This document shows positions 24,518-35,348 of a stretch of 64,000 nucleotides of DNA, piece after piece. The stretch covers positions 1-64,000 of the forward strand of contig NZNV01000028.1 in NCBI GenBank assembly GCA_002695025.1, in the 5' to 3' direction. The stretch comes from Owenweeksia sp. GTDB lineage: Bacteria > Bacteroidota > Bacteroidia > Flavobacteriales > Schleiferiaceae. How positions within the stretch are numbered: the stretch's first letter is position 1; the number at the start of each line of letters is the position of its first letter. The notes below the pieces were generated by a model. The model saw only the letters and a list, made by a program, of their open reading frames with translations, was not told the origin of the DNA and made no database searches. Both the position numbers and the translations under genes were made by a program.

Positions 24518-26926
24518 TTAGTGGTTTTTTAATTTACTTTCTGCTTTTGAAATATTCTCGATGCCTCTTATTAAAGCATCCGGATTGAACGAGATACTGT
24601 CAATTCCACACTCTACCAAAAATTTGGCGTACTCTGGGTAGTCACTTGGTGCCTGGCCACATAAGCCGATCTTAACACCATTTTTCCTTGCCTTCGTAAT
24701 AGACATTTCAATGAGGTCCATCACGGCAGGGTCAAATGGGCTGAAGATTTCACTCAGCAACTCCGAATCACGGTCTGCTCCCAGAGTGAGTTGGGTCAGG
24801 TCATTGGAACCGATGGAAAAACCGTCAAAATGTTTTGCAAAGTCATCTGCCCGCACTGCGTTGCTTGGGATTTCCACCATCATGTACAGCTCCAATTTGT
24901 TCGCGCCTCTTTTCAAGCCGTTACGCTCCATGAGTTTGACCACCTTCTGAGCTTCATCCACCGTGCGGCAGAATGGTATCATCAGCTTCACGTTGGCAAA
25001 GCCCATGTCTTCGCGCACCATTTTCATGGCTTTACATTCCATCTCAAACCCTTCTTCATAGAGCGGATGATAATAACGGGAAGCCCCCCGGAAACCGATC
25101 ATGGGATTTTCTTCATGCGGTTCAAATAATTTCCCACCGATGAGGTTGGCGTATTCATTGGATTTGAAATCGCTCATCCTCACAATCACGTCTTTGGGAT
25201 GGAAAGCCGCAGCGATAATAGCGGTAGCCTCTGCCAGCTTATGGATGAAATAATCCTGTTTATTAGGATAATGGAGCGTCAGCTCTTCTATCTGCTGCCG
25301 GGTCTTCAAATCGGTTACCTTTTCATAATGACGCAAGGCCATCGGGTGGATACGGATCACGTTGCTGATAATAAATTCCATCCGCATAAGTCCGACACCA
25401 TTGTTGGGAAGCGCTGAGTATTTAAATGCTTGGTCCGGATGCCCGAGTATCAGCTTGACATCCGTCTTTGGCATTTTAATATTGCTGATGTCAATCTCCT
25501 TTTCTTCCCATTCTGCCTTGCCATCGTAAACAAAGCCTGTGTCTCCTTCAGCCGTTGAGACGGTTATGATCTGGCCGTCTTTTATCACCCGCGTAGCATC
25601 CCCCGTGCCTACAATAGCGGTAGCGCCCACTTCCCGTGCAACGATAGCTGCATGGGATGTCCTGCCGCCCTGATCGGTAATAATCGCGGCAGCTTTTTTC
25701 AAAATAGGATCCCAATCGGGGTCGGTCCTTCTTGTGACCAGAATTTCACCCTGCTTCAGCTTGTCGCTCTCGGCTGGAGTCTTGAGCAGCCTCACCTTTC
25801 CTGAAACGATGCTGTTCCCAAGTCCGATTCCCCGGCAGATCAGCTTTCCTTTCTCTTTGATTTTGTATTCTTTGAATGACGCCTTTTTGCTCTTTTGACT
25901 ATGCACCGTTTCAGGTCTTGCCTGCACTATAAACAACTCCCCGTTGATACCGTCTTTCGCCCATTCAATATCCATGTGGCGGTCATAATGCTGCTGAATG
26001 ACAGTCGCCCATTGTGCTAACTTGATCACCTCCTTATCATCCAAAATAAATTTTTGCTGCTGGCTCACGGATGTGTTCATGTTGATGATGGCGTCTTCGG
26101 GCTTCACGATTTCATTCACTGTCCTTTCCGAATAGATCATCGTTTGGGCTTTGCTGCCCAGCTTCCGTGAAATAATAGGTTGCTTCACTTTTCCGATAAA
26201 GGGCTTGAATACCAAAAATTCATCGGTGTTTACATTTCCCTGCACCACATTTTCGCCCAAGCCCCAGGCCCCTGCGACCAGTGCCACTTGCTCAAAGCCC
26301 GTATCGGGGTCAAGCGAGAACATCACGCCTGAGCAGGCTTTATCCGAACGCACCATCAATTGCACACCTACCGAGAGGGCAACTTTTGTATGGTCAAAGC
26401 CATTATCATTGCGGTATTTAATAGCTCTGTCCGTAAACAGAGAAGCGTAGCAACGAAGACATGCTTTCAGCAAATTTTCAATACCCCTGACGTTCAGATA
26501 GGTTTCCTGCTGACCCGCAAAGCTGGCATTGGGAAGGTCTTCGGCAGTAGCACTGCTGCGCGTGGCAAACGAAACCTCATTGCCGTACTTCTTTGTTAAA
26601 TACTTGTGTCCTTCTGCGATCTTTTCTTGAAGCGCATCTGGGAGGGCGCCCGTCATAATCAGCTCACGGCAGGCTTTCCCTACATCACCAAGGTTTGAAA
26701 ATTCAATGGTATCCAGTTTGGAGAGAATTTGTTTCAGCTTCTTCCGGAAATCATTATGATCCAGGAACGCCCAGTAAGCGTCAGCCGTCAGCGCGAAGCC
26801 GTCCGGCACGGAAATACCTTTGCTGGAAAGGTTGCTGAACATTTCTCCTAATGAAGCATTTTTCCCACCTACCTGCGGGAGGTCATTGATTCCGATTTCC
26901 TTGAAGTATTTGATGTATGTTTTCAT
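24518..26926 (-). CDS. ppsA: Phosphoenolpyruvate synthase
   Basis: An 802-residue three-domain enzyme: pyruvate + ATP to PEP + AMP + phosphate. N-terminal ATP-grasp (VGGKNASLGEMF near residue 20; RSSATAEDLPNASFAGQQ), the phosphohistidine domain GGRTSHAAIVAREVG, and a C-terminal PEP-binding barrel with LCGQAPSDYPEYA. Length fits PpsA. The gene precedes the FAD oxidoreductase by 60 bases and follows the PFOR gene by 36. With PFOR, PFK and type II GAPDH it closes a glycolysis/gluconeogenesis set. Confidence 0.95.
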   Translation of the reverse strand: MKTYIKYFKEIGINDLPQVGGKNASLGEMFSNLSSKGISVPDGFALTADAYWAFLDHNDFRKKLKQILSKLDTIEFSNLGDVGKACRELIMTGALPDALQEKIAEGHKYLTKKYGNEVSFATRSSATAEDLPNASFAGQQETYLNVRGIENLLKACLRCYASLFTDRAIKYRNDNGFDHTKVALSVGVQLMVRSDKACSGVMFSLDPDTGFEQVALVAGAWGLGENVVQGNVNTDEFLVFKPFIGKVKQPIISRKLGSKAQTMIYSERTVNEIVKPEDAIINMNTSVSQQQKFILDDKEVIKLAQWATVIQQHYDRHMDIEWAKDGINGELFIVQARPETVHSQKSKKASFKEYKIKEKGKLICRGIGLGNSIVSGKVRLLKTPAESDKLKQGEILVTRRTDPDWDPILKKAAAIITDQGGRTSHAAIVAREVGATAIVGTGDATRVIKDGQIITVSTAEGDTGFVYDGKAEWEEKEIDISNIKMPKTDVKLILGHPDQAFKYSALPNNGVGLMRMEFIISNVIRIHPMALRHYEKVTDLKTRQQIEELTLHYPNKQDYFIHKLAEATAIIAAAFHPKDVIVRMSDFKSNEYANLIGGKLFEPHEENPMIGFRGASRYYHPLYEEGFEMECKAMKMVREDMGFANVKLMIPFCRTVDEAQKVVKLMERNGLKRGANKLELYMMVEIPSNAVRADDFAKHFDGFSIGSNDLTQLTLGADRDSELLSEIFSPFDPAVMDLIEMSITKARKNGVKIGLCGQAPSDYPEYAKFLVECGIDSISFNPDALIRGIENISKAESKLKNH

Positions 26927-26962
26927 GTTGTTTGGTTTTTTGATAAAACTTTTCTTTTTATG

Positions 26963-29900
26963 TTATACCACAGGGTTAAATTCCTTAGCCCCCCATCCGG
27001 CCATATCCTCGTAAGTTTTCCAGCGCAGATCCACCATTTCCTGGGCGGCTTTCATAAGGCGTTCGGCTTCTTCGGGATTGGTACGGGCCAAAATACTGTA
27101 GCGCAATTCGTTATAGGCATAGTCCTTTAATTTGATTGTAGGCCTGGGCGAATCAAGCACAAACGGATTCTTGCCCGCCTCCCGTAAAGTTGGGTTGTAA
27201 CGGATCAGGGGCCAATGCCCGCAATCCACGGCCAGTTTTTGCTGGGTCATTCCTTTCTGCATGTCAATGCCGTGGGCTATGCACTGGCTGTATGCCAGCA
27301 CGACCGAAGGCCCCGGATAGGCTTCTGCCTCCCGCAAAGCCAACAGTGTTTGTTGCGCGTTAGCCCCCATAGCTACCTGTGCCACATAGACATTGCCATA
27401 AGAAATAGCTTGCAAGGCAAGGTCTTTCTTGCCTACTTTCTTTCCTGCAGCGGCAAATTTTGCAGTAGCAGCCGTGGGAGTGGCTTTGGACATTTGCCCT
27501 CCCGTGTTTGAATAAACCTCGGTATCTAAGACCAGCACGTTGACATTTCTTCCCGTGGAAAGGACATGATCCAGCCCCCCGGAGCCTATGTCATAGGCCC
27601 AGCCGTCACCGCCCACCAGCCACACGCTTCTTCTCACCAGGTGATCTGCCACCGAGAGTAGTTTTTCAGCTTCAGGCCGTTTGATTTGAGCCAACTTCTC
27701 CTTCAGTTCAGCCACTGCTTCTCTTTGAGTGCTGATCTCAGATTCATATAGCTGGGCATTGTTCAGCAGTTTTTCCGTCAATTGCTCCCCTATTACAGGA
27801 CTTAATCGTTGTATTAAACCTCTTGCCATAGCAAGGTGATTATCCGCTGTTACTCTCATGCCCAAACCGAATTCCGCGTTGTCCTCAAACAATGAATTGG
27901 ACCATGCCGGCCCTCGTCCTTGTTGATTGACCGCCCAGGGTGTTGTGGGCAGGTTGCCTCCATAGATGGAAGAGCAGCCGGTAGCGTTGGCCACGATGAG
28001 GCGGTCACCGAACAACTGGGTTAGCACTTTGATATATGGCGTTTCCCCGCAACCGGCACAGGCCCCCGAAAATTCAAATAAGGGTTCAAGGAATTGGGTG
28101 CCCCGCACGGAGGAGAAATCTACTTTGGCTCGGTCATTCATGGGCAGGCTTTCAAAGAAGCGAATGTTCTCCCTTTCAGTATCAAGCACCGGTTCCCTTG
28201 GTTTCAGGTTGATTGCTTTGGCACTTTCATCATCAGGATCGGTAACCGGGCACACTTCCACGCAGAGGTTGCACCCCGTACAATCTTCCACAGACACTTG
28301 TAAGGTATAGCGCGTTTCGGGAAATCCGCGTGCATTGATGGGAGCGGAAGGAAATTCCTCAGGCGCCTGTTTCAGATGTTCCCTATTGTAGAATTTGGAA
28401 CGGATAACACTGTGAGGGCACACGAAACTACAGTTGCCGCATTGAATACAAATATCTTTATCCCATTGGGCCACCATATCGGATAGATTGCGCTTTTCCC
28501 AACGGGTGGTCGCACTCGGATAAGTACCATCAACAGGCAGTTGGCCAACAGTAAGTTCATCGCCATCGCCACGCATCATCATGGCGGTAACTTGCTGCAC
28601 AAATTCAGGTGCTTCTGTAGGTACCGTGGGGGGGAGTGGACGATTGCCCGAAGCTTTAGCCGGTACTTTTACTTCAAACAAATTTTCCAAGGCAGCATCT
28701 ACCACGCGGAAATTCTGTTCGATGACGGCTTTCCCTTTTTTGGAGTAGGTTTTTTTAATGGATTTCTTAATTCTATCAATAGCCTCGTCCTTCGGTAGCA
28801 CGCCTGAAAGTGCAAAAAAGCAAGCCTGCATAACCGTGTTAATTTTCTCTCCAAGCCCTTCAGCCTGCGCCACGCCCGAACCGTCAATGACATAAAATTT
28901 TAATTCCTTTTCAATGATCTGTTCCTGAACGGGTCGTGGCAGGCGATCCCAAACTTCATCAACACCATAAGGGCTATTCAACAAAAAGGTGCTCCCTTGT
29001 TCTGCAAATCGAAGCATTTGTACTTTTTCTATGAAGTTGAATTTATGGCAGGCAATAAAGCCTGCCTCCCGGATAAGATAAGGGGCGTAAATTGGCTGCG
29101 GACCAAAACGCAAATGCGAAACCGTCTGCGCACCGGATTTTTTGGAGTCGTACACAAAATAGCCCTGGGCATATAAGTCCGTACCCTCGCCAATGATCTT
29201 AATACTGTTTTTATTGGCGCCTACCGTTCCGTCAGACCCCAGCCCAAAGAATATGGCGCTGACGGTGCCTGCAGGAATAATATCAAATTCAGGATCATAA
29301 TCAATACTTATATGTGAGACATCATCCCTGATACCTACCGTAAAACCATTTTTTGGGACAGGCTTTTTAAGTTCCTCAAAAACACCTTTGGCCATAGCAG
29401 GGGTGAATTCTTTGGAAGATAGCCCGTACCGCCCACCTACAATATGTGGAAACTCGCTGATTTCCCCTAGGCGGTAAGCCTCTGCCAAAACCGTAACCAC
29501 ATCCTGATAAAGAGGTTCCCCGGCAGCACCAGGTTCTTTTGTTCGGTCCAGTACCGCTATTTTTTTTACAGATTTCGGAATTACAGCCACGAAATGTTTC
29601 AATGAGAAGGGACGGTAGAGCCGGACCTGTATTACTCCTACTTTCTCTCCGCTTGCAGTCAATTTTTTCACCGTTTCACGTACCACTTCCGCCCCGGAAG
29701 CCATGATGACGATTACTCTTTCGGCATCCGTATCGCCATAATACTCAAAGAGGCGATAGTTCCGTAAGGTGAGGTTGCCAAAATCATCCATTGATTCCTG
29801 AACAATTTGCGGTGTAGCGGAATAAAATGGGTTAACCGTTTCCCTGGCTTGAAAATATACGTCAGGATTTTGGGCGGTTCCCCGAATAAAAGGATTATCT

Positions 29901-30541
29901 GGATTCAGGCTGCGCTTCCGGTGCGCATATATAAGTTGGTCATCGACCATGGCTTTGATCTGCCCTTCTGTCAGAAGACTGATCTTATTCACTTCATGCG
30001 AAGTACGGAACCCATCGAAAAAATGCATAAAGGGCAGCCTCGATTTCAATGTGGCTGCCTGGCAGATAAGCGCCATATCGTGTGCTTCCTGCACGGAAGC
30101 CGAAGCGATCATTGCAAAGCCGGTTGTCCTAGCTGCCATCACATCGCTGTGGTCGCCAAAAATGGACAATGCCTGTGTAGCAAGTGATCGTGCCGCCACA
30201 TGAAAGACCGTTGCCGTGAGCTCCCCTGCGATTTTGTACATATTGGGCACCATGAGCATCAGTCCCTGCGAGGCGGTGAACGTGGTGGCCAACGCCCCTG
30301 TTTGCAACGCTCCATGAATGGTACCGGCTGCGCCTCCCTCGCTTTGCATCTCGATCACATCGGGTATGTTGCCCCAAATATTTTTCACCCCTGCGGCAGC
30401 CCATTCATCAGCATGCTCGGCCATAGGCGATGCCGGTGTGATGGGATAGATCCCACATACTTCATTAACCCGGTAAGCGACATAAGCTACGGCTTCATTG
30501 CCGTCAATGGTCACCATTTTTGTTCGATCCGTTATGGTCAT
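26963..30541 (-). CDS. nifJ: Pyruvate:ferredoxin (flavodoxin) oxidoreductase
   Basis: A 1192-residue single-chain PFOR: pyruvate + CoA + oxidised ferredoxin to acetyl-CoA + CO2 + reduced ferredoxin, oxygen-sensitive. Domains in order: pyruvate-binding (YPITPASPMAEH near 33), gamma domain, two [4Fe-4S] ferredoxin motifs (CIQCGNCSFVCP; CTGCNLCVEVCP), the proximal cluster and thiamine diphosphate domain (CAGCGETPY; GDGWAYDIGSGG). All cluster cysteines I can check are there. Start overlaps the GltD-like gene by 4 bases (ATGA), a strong sign the two proteins work together. Confidence 0.96.
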   Translation of the reverse strand: MTITDRTKMVTIDGNEAVAYVAYRVNEVCGIYPITPASPMAEHADEWAAAGVKNIWGNIPDVIEMQSEGGAAGTIHGALQTGALATTFTASQGLMLMVPNMYKIAGELTATVFHVAARSLATQALSIFGDHSDVMAARTTGFAMIASASVQEAHDMALICQAATLKSRLPFMHFFDGFRTSHEVNKISLLTEGQIKAMVDDQLIYAHRKRSLNPDNPFIRGTAQNPDVYFQARETVNPFYSATPQIVQESMDDFGNLTLRNYRLFEYYGDTDAERVIVIMASGAEVVRETVKKLTASGEKVGVIQVRLYRPFSLKHFVAVIPKSVKKIAVLDRTKEPGAAGEPLYQDVVTVLAEAYRLGEISEFPHIVGGRYGLSSKEFTPAMAKGVFEELKKPVPKNGFTVGIRDDVSHISIDYDPEFDIIPAGTVSAIFFGLGSDGTVGANKNSIKIIGEGTDLYAQGYFVYDSKKSGAQTVSHLRFGPQPIYAPYLIREAGFIACHKFNFIEKVQMLRFAEQGSTFLLNSPYGVDEVWDRLPRPVQEQIIEKELKFYVIDGSGVAQAEGLGEKINTVMQACFFALSGVLPKDEAIDRIKKSIKKTYSKKGKAVIEQNFRVVDAALENLFEVKVPAKASGNRPLPPTVPTEAPEFVQQVTAMMMRGDGDELTVGQLPVDGTYPSATTRWEKRNLSDMVAQWDKDICIQCGNCSFVCPHSVIRSKFYNREHLKQAPEEFPSAPINARGFPETRYTLQVSVEDCTGCNLCVEVCPVTDPDDESAKAINLKPREPVLDTERENIRFFESLPMNDRAKVDFSSVRGTQFLEPLFEFSGACAGCGETPYIKVLTQLFGDRLIVANATGCSSIYGGNLPTTPWAVNQQGRGPAWSNSLFEDNAEFGLGMRVTADNHLAMARGLIQRLSPVIGEQLTEKLLNNAQLYESEISTQREAVAELKEKLAQIKRPEAEKLLSVADHLVRRSVWLVGGDGWAYDIGSGGLDHVLSTGRNVNVLVLDTEVYSNTGGQMSKATPTAATAKFAAAGKKVGKKDLALQAISYGNVYVAQVAMGANAQQTLLALREAEAYPGPSVVLAYSQCIAHGIDMQKGMTQQKLAVDCGHWPLIRYNPTLREAGKNPFVLDSPRPTIKLKDYAYNELRYSILARTNPEEAERLMKAAQEMVDLRWKTYEDMAGWGAKEFNPVV

Positions 30542-32184
30542 AGTCCTAAGTTTTTAGGTTCGGGAATCATTTCTATGGCATGGCAGGGGCATTGCTCATA
30601 ACATATCGCGCAGCCGGTGCACTTATCAAAGTCATACTCATATCTATTGCCGGGCCCCAGTTTTATAATGGCATCTTCCGGGCAGGCTCCATAGCAACCG
30701 TCACATTCAAAGCAATTGCCGCAGGAAAGGCAGCGTTGCGATTCAAAAAGCGCTTCTTGTTCACTTAGGCCCGCCTTTATTTCATCAAATCCTGCCATGC
30801 GTTTTTCAGCAGAAAGTTCTGCCTGTTCCTTTTGAGGAGCATCTGTTTTATACCAAAGGTGCAATCGTGTATGGCCCACGACCGGGTGTTTAGGAGGTTT
30901 TTGGTATGGGGCACTCCGTAAAAACCCGTCTATATAACGTGCCGCTTTTTTACCGTGCCCTATGGCTACGGTTACGCTGCGCTCGCTGGGCACCATATCG
31001 CCACCGGCAAAGATGCCTTTATGGCCAGTCATCATATCGTGCCCTACCAGGACTGTTCCATCCTTTTTGAACTCAATGCCCGGAACATTTTTCAAAAATC
31101 CCGTATCAGTATCCTGCCCCACTGCCAATATCAGTGTGTCTGCCTCAAGGGTTTCAAATTGCCCAGTGGGTACGGGCAGCCCTTTTTCCAGCCGCATCAC
31201 CTCTACGGTGAACGTTTCTTCGTCCATCGCTTTTATAGTGCGCAGCCAGTTGATTTTCACTCCTTCTTCTAGGGCCTCTTCGGCTTCAAACTCATGGGCC
31301 GCCATATGTTTTTGGTCCCGCCTGTAGATGATGGTCGCCTCAGTTGCCCCCATCCGTTTTGCCGTTCGTGCGGCATCCATGGCCGTATTGCCCCCGCCAT
31401 AAATGGCCACCCTTCTACCTATTTTTGGCTTTTCGCCATCTTCCACCTGTTTTAAAAAGGCGATAGCATCCAAAAATTTTCCCGCATCCATGCCAGGGAT
31501 ATCAATTCTTTTTGAAAGATGGGCGCCCACGGCAATGAACACAGCATCGAAATTACCGGCCTTTTTTTCTTCTAGGACATTTTCAACTTTATGGTCCAGT
31601 ACAATCTTTACCCCCATGGCCAAAATACGCTCCACCTCATGATCGAGCATGTTTCGCGGAAGCCGGTAGGCGGGAATCCCAAAGTGCATCATGCCGCCTG
31701 CCACTGGTCCTGCTTCATGGATTTCAACCGTATGCCCCAACCTGGTGAGATGGTATGCTGCAGACAATCCGCTTGGCCCGGCCCCGACTATCAATATCCG
31801 TTTACCCACAGGTTGTTTTTCATAAAGCACCTTCCAGTTTTCAGAGATAGCCATATCCCCCAAAAAGCGCTCTAAAGCATGTATGCTAACGGGACTATCA
31901 ATAAATGTACGGTTACAGCCTGCCTCACAAGGGTGATAGCATGCACGCCCCATCACAGCTGGCATAGGATTATCCTGCATGATAACCTGCCATGCTTCTT
32001 CATATCTCTCGGCTTGGGCCAGTGCCAGCCATGCCTGTATATTTTCCCCAGCCGGGCAAGCATTATTGCATGGTGGAAGCAGATCAACGTAAACTGGGCG
32101 CTGCTGTCTATCGGGCCCGGTACCTTCACCATGGCTTTTGAGGTCGGGAGGGGAGGTTATATCGTTTTTCTGTCGTTTTTTCAT
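30538..32184 (-). CDS. GltD-like FAD/NAD(P)-binding oxidoreductase with ferredoxin domains
   Basis: A 548-residue iron-sulfur flavoprotein resembling the small subunit of glutamate synthase and NfnB. N-terminal cluster region (CNNACPAGENIQAWL, CYHPCEAGCN), FAD motif ILIVGAGPSGLSAAYHL (around 129-145), NAD(P) motif VAIYGGGNTAMDAA, and a C-terminal ferredoxin with two Cys sets (CGNCFECDGCYGACP; CTGCAICYEQCP). No glutamate synthase large subunit is in the window. It overlaps nifJ, so it probably moves electrons between ferredoxin and NAD(P)H for the pyruvate oxidoreductase. Confidence 0.9.
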   Translation of the reverse strand: MKKRQKNDITSPPDLKSHGEGTGPDRQQRPVYVDLLPPCNNACPAGENIQAWLALAQAERYEEAWQVIMQDNPMPAVMGRACYHPCEAGCNRTFIDSPVSIHALERFLGDMAISENWKVLYEKQPVGKRILIVGAGPSGLSAAYHLTRLGHTVEIHEAGPVAGGMMHFGIPAYRLPRNMLDHEVERILAMGVKIVLDHKVENVLEEKKAGNFDAVFIAVGAHLSKRIDIPGMDAGKFLDAIAFLKQVEDGEKPKIGRRVAIYGGGNTAMDAARTAKRMGATEATIIYRRDQKHMAAHEFEAEEALEEGVKINWLRTIKAMDEETFTVEVMRLEKGLPVPTGQFETLEADTLILAVGQDTDTGFLKNVPGIEFKKDGTVLVGHDMMTGHKGIFAGGDMVPSERSVTVAIGHGKKAARYIDGFLRSAPYQKPPKHPVVGHTRLHLWYKTDAPQKEQAELSAEKRMAGFDEIKAGLSEQEALFESQRCLSCGNCFECDGCYGACPEDAIIKLGPGNRYEYDFDKCTGCAICYEQCPCHAIEMIPEPKNLGL

Positions 32185-32199
32185 CGCTCTTTTCTAAGT

Positions 32200-33174
32200 T
32201 CAATTATTAAACATCTTCAAAAGCCCCTGTAGCTCCTCATCTACCCGGTGTTGCTTCACCACCTGATCAAATGGGGTGAGGCTTAGCCTGTTTTGAATCA
32301 CTCCGGCCATGGCATTGCTTTCGCCCGCAAGTACGGCTTCAACTGCCGCAGCTCCCAAACGTATTCCCAACATCCGGTCGGCAGCTGAGGGGTTGCCCCC
32401 ACGCTGTACGTGCCCCAGTGTGGTTATCCGTAAATCCACCTCTGGATTCACCTCCCTGATTTTGGAAGCTACCAGATCCACCCCTAGTTCATCTCCTTCG
32501 GAGACCACTACAATCAATGCATCCTCACTGTGATAGTGGCGTACCTTATTGAGTAACCGGATAAAGTCATCTCCACTTTCGGGTATCAGAATGCCATCAG
32601 CGCCTGTACCCAAGCCCGAATGGATGGCGATGAAGCCCGAGTCGCGACCCATCACCTCTATAAGGAACACCCTGTTGTGCGATTCGGCAGTGTCCCTGAT
32701 TTTGTCAATGTTTTGAATGGCGGTATTTACAGCGGTATCAAAACCCAGAGTATAATCCGAGCCGGTAAGGTCGTTGTCAATAGTGCCGGGGATGCCAATG
32801 GCTGGCAGTTTACATATTTCAGAAAAAGCCAACAGGCCATTGAAAGTGCCATCTCCACCAATGGCAATAAGGGCATCTATCCTCTTTTCCTGTAACTTTT
32901 GCAGGGCGGTTTTCTGGCCCATCAATTTCCTAAAGCGTTCGCTGCGCGCAGTTTTCAAAACAGTACCCCCTTGATGCACCGCCCCTTGTAGTGCATTCTC
33001 ATCAAGTTCCATAAAGTCACCGTCTATCATTCCCTCAAAGCCCCTGCGGATACCGGTGATGGCGATACCATGGGTAGAGGCCGCTTTGGCCGCCCCATAA
33101 AGTGCCGCATTCATTCCCGGGCTATCACCGCCCGAAGTAAATATGCCGATATGTTTAATTGGAATAATGTTCAT
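32200..33174 (-). CDS. pfkA: ATP-dependent 6-phosphofructokinase
   Basis: A 324-residue cytosolic PFK. It has the ATP-binding GGDSPGMNA (15-23), GGDGT (106-110) and GTIDNDL (130-136). Gly at the position after GGD and the missing Lys before TIDND favour ATP rather than pyrophosphate as phosphoryl donor. It lies 15 bases upstream of the GltD-like gene and 39 downstream of the P-type ATPase. Its placement next to PFOR instead of with housekeeping glycolysis is unusual. Confidence 0.94.
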   Translation of the reverse strand: MNIIPIKHIGIFTSGGDSPGMNAALYGAAKAASTHGIAITGIRRGFEGMIDGDFMELDENALQGAVHQGGTVLKTARSERFRKLMGQKTALQKLQEKRIDALIAIGGDGTFNGLLAFSEICKLPAIGIPGTIDNDLTGSDYTLGFDTAVNTAIQNIDKIRDTAESHNRVFLIEVMGRDSGFIAIHSGLGTGADGILIPESGDDFIRLLNKVRHYHSEDALIVVVSEGDELGVDLVASKIREVNPEVDLRITTLGHVQRGGNPSAADRMLGIRLGAAAVEAVLAGESNAMAGVIQNRLSLTPFDQVVKQHRVDEELQGLLKMFNN

Positions 33175-33213
33175 TTTAAATTGTTTTTTGTTTAGAACGA
33201 AATCTTTTCTTCT

Positions 33214-35319
33214 TCATGCCGCTTTTTTGTCCAGTTTGTGAATGCCTTCCAGTTTGATAAACTTCAGCAACAATGCATTGACCGCTACAATGAGGGTACT
33301 GCCAGACATTGATAGGGCCGCGACCTCGGGGCTCAACACAAAAGGGTACAGAACCCCTGCGGCAAGCGGAAATGCCAACACATTGTAGCCTACAGCCCAC
33401 CAAAGGTTTTGGTGCATTTTGCGCACGGTGGCGCGCGAGAGCTCTATTGCGCCAACGATATCATAGGGGTCACTTTTCATGAGCACCACGTCCGCGCTTT
33501 CCATGGCCACATCGGTGCCGGCACCAATGGCAAACCCTACATCGGCCTGTGTTAGTGCGGGAGCATCGTTAATACCGTCTCCGACCATACCCACTTTCTT
33601 GCCCTGCGCCTGTAACTCTTTCACTTTCTCAGCTTTTTGGGCTGGTAGCACATCGGCCATAACGTTATTTATCCCAAGATCCTTGGCGATTCTTCTTGCT
33701 GTCGCTTCATTGTCTCCTGTAAGCATTACCACTTCAATACCTCGCTTATGCAGTTTTTCTACCATGGCCTTGGATGAAGGTCGTATTGCATCTGCTATAG
33801 CGATAAGTCCAATTACGCGGCCTGCGAGGGCTACGTGCACAGCGGTACGACCATCTTCTTGCATTCTAGTGACCTCACTTTCAAGACCATCGAGTGGGAG
33901 TTTCTGAGTGTCCATTAACAAACGGTTGCCAAGAAATACCGTTCCCGCATCAGTCTCTGCACGTGCACCCATACCGTCAAGGCTTTCAAATTTTATTGGT
34001 GCTTTTACTGTAAGGTTTTCTGCCTTGCGCAGTATTGCCTGGGCCAGCGGATGATCCGACCCCTGCTCTACGGCAGCGGCAGCAGTAAGCAATTGATCCT
34101 CAGTAATACCTTTTGCGGTAACAATTTCCACAACCTCTGGTTGGCCAACAGTAAGTGTACCGGTCTTGTCGCAGACAATGACGTTCAATTTTGTAGCATC
34201 CTCGAGTGCCGATGCATTCTTGAACAAAATACCGTTCTTCGCACCTAGGCCCGTACTTACCATCACTGCCATTGGCGTTGCAAGGCCCAGGGCATCTGGA
34301 CAGGCGATTACGAAAACCGTAATGGTAAGCGTCAGTCCAAACATCAAGGGCTCCCCGATCCACCAAAACCAAATTGCAAAGGTTGCAAGGCCAATGACGA
34401 TTGCGGCAATTACCAGCACTTGTGCTGCCTTGTCTGCCAATAGTTGTGCCGGTGCCTTGGAGTTCTGGGCCTCCTGTACCAGTTTTACGATCTGTGCCAG
34501 TGCCGAGTCGGCTCCTACCTTCGTTGCCTTATAGCGAAAGCTACCGCTCTTGTTAATAGTTGCACCTATTACTGTGTCACCAGGTCCTTTTTTAACGGGC
34601 ATGGACTCTCCTGTAAGCATGGACTCGTCAACCAGCGATTCTCCGCTTTCCACCGTTCCATCTACAGGGATTTTGGCACCTGGGCGCATCACGACAATCT
34701 CATCTTGCAATACTTCCGCAGTCGGAACTTCTATCTCCTCACCATTGCGGATAACCGATGCCATAGCGGGCGTGAGGTCCATCAATGCCTTTATGGCCGA
34801 TGACGCACCGGCACGGGCGCGCATTTCGAGCCAATGGCCGAGCAGGATAAAAACCAATAGAACGGCTATTGCCTCAAAGAACTGGTCACCTCCCTCCAAA
34901 AAGAATATACTGATGACACTGAAGATATAACCCGTCCCCACGCTCAGGACTATCAGTACCGCCATGCCCAGAGTGCCTGTTTTAAGGGCGCGCCAGGCAG
35001 AGACAAAGAACGGCCAACTTGGATAAAGCACTGCGGCACTTGCCAAGAAGAACAGCCAGAGGTTCAGGTCCAGGCCAAACGGTGGTGCGGGTGGAGTGAA
35101 GAGCCCTCCCATCGGGGAATAGATAAAGATGGGGACCGTGAAAATAAGGCATATCCAAAAACGGTTGCGTAAATCGCGAACAATAGCCGCCATGTCCTGG
35201 CCGTCATGGCCCATTTCGTAAGCCATTTGTTCCGACATCGTGGGCTGTTCGCCCTGGCCCTTGTGGCCTTGGTGACCTTTGCCTGTACGGGCCGTTGCCA
35301 TTTTATGTCCTTTTTTCAT
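33214..35319 (-). CDS. Heavy-metal P1B-type ATPase (CopB-like) with CPD motif
   Basis: A 701-residue inner-membrane metal exporter. Actuator TGES (236-239), phosphorylation site DKTGT (Asp384), ATP-binding and hinge [14 protein letters not shown]. The transmembrane metal motif reads CPD (Cys340-Asp342) instead of CPC (CopA) or CPH (CopB). The N-terminus has a Gly/His/Lys-rich tail and lacks an HMA domain. Substrate is probably copper or silver by neighbours, but the Asp makes it uncertain. The late helix [15 protein letters not shown] also differs from CopA and CopB. The stretch looks slightly more GC-rich than its neighbours, so transfer is possible. Confidence 0.88.
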   Translation of the reverse strand: MKKGHKMATARTGKGHQGHKGQGEQPTMSEQMAYEMGHDGQDMAAIVRDLRNRFWICLIFTVPIFIYSPMGGLFTPPAPPFGLDLNLWLFFLASAAVLYPSWPFFVSAWRALKTGTLGMAVLIVLSVGTGYIFSVISIFFLEGGDQFFEAIAVLLVFILLGHWLEMRARAGASSAIKALMDLTPAMASVIRNGEEIEVPTAEVLQDEIVVMRPGAKIPVDGTVESGESLVDESMLTGESMPVKKGPGDTVIGATINKSGSFRYKATKVGADSALAQIVKLVQEAQNSKAPAQLLADKAAQVLVIAAIVIGLATFAIWFWWIGEPLMFGLTLTITVFVIACPDALGLATPMAVMVSTGLGAKNGILFKNASALEDATKLNVIVCDKTGTLTVGQPEVVEIVTAKGITEDQLLTAAAAVEQGSDHPLAQAILRKAENLTVKAPIKFESLDGMGARAETDAGTVFLGNRLLMDTQKLPLDGLESEVTRMQEDGRTAVHVALAGRVIGLIAIADAIRPSSKAMVEKLHKRGIEVVMLTGDNEATARRIAKDLGINNVMADVLPAQKAEKVKELQAQGKKVGMVGDGINDAPALTQADVGFAIGAGTDVAMESADVVLMKSDPYDIVGAIELSRATVRKMHQNLWWAVGYNVLAFPLAAGVLYPFVLSPEVAALSMSGSTLIVAVNALLLKFIKLEGIHKLDKKAA

Positions 35320-35348
35320 CTTTTATCAGTTTTATTTTTGCTCAATAT

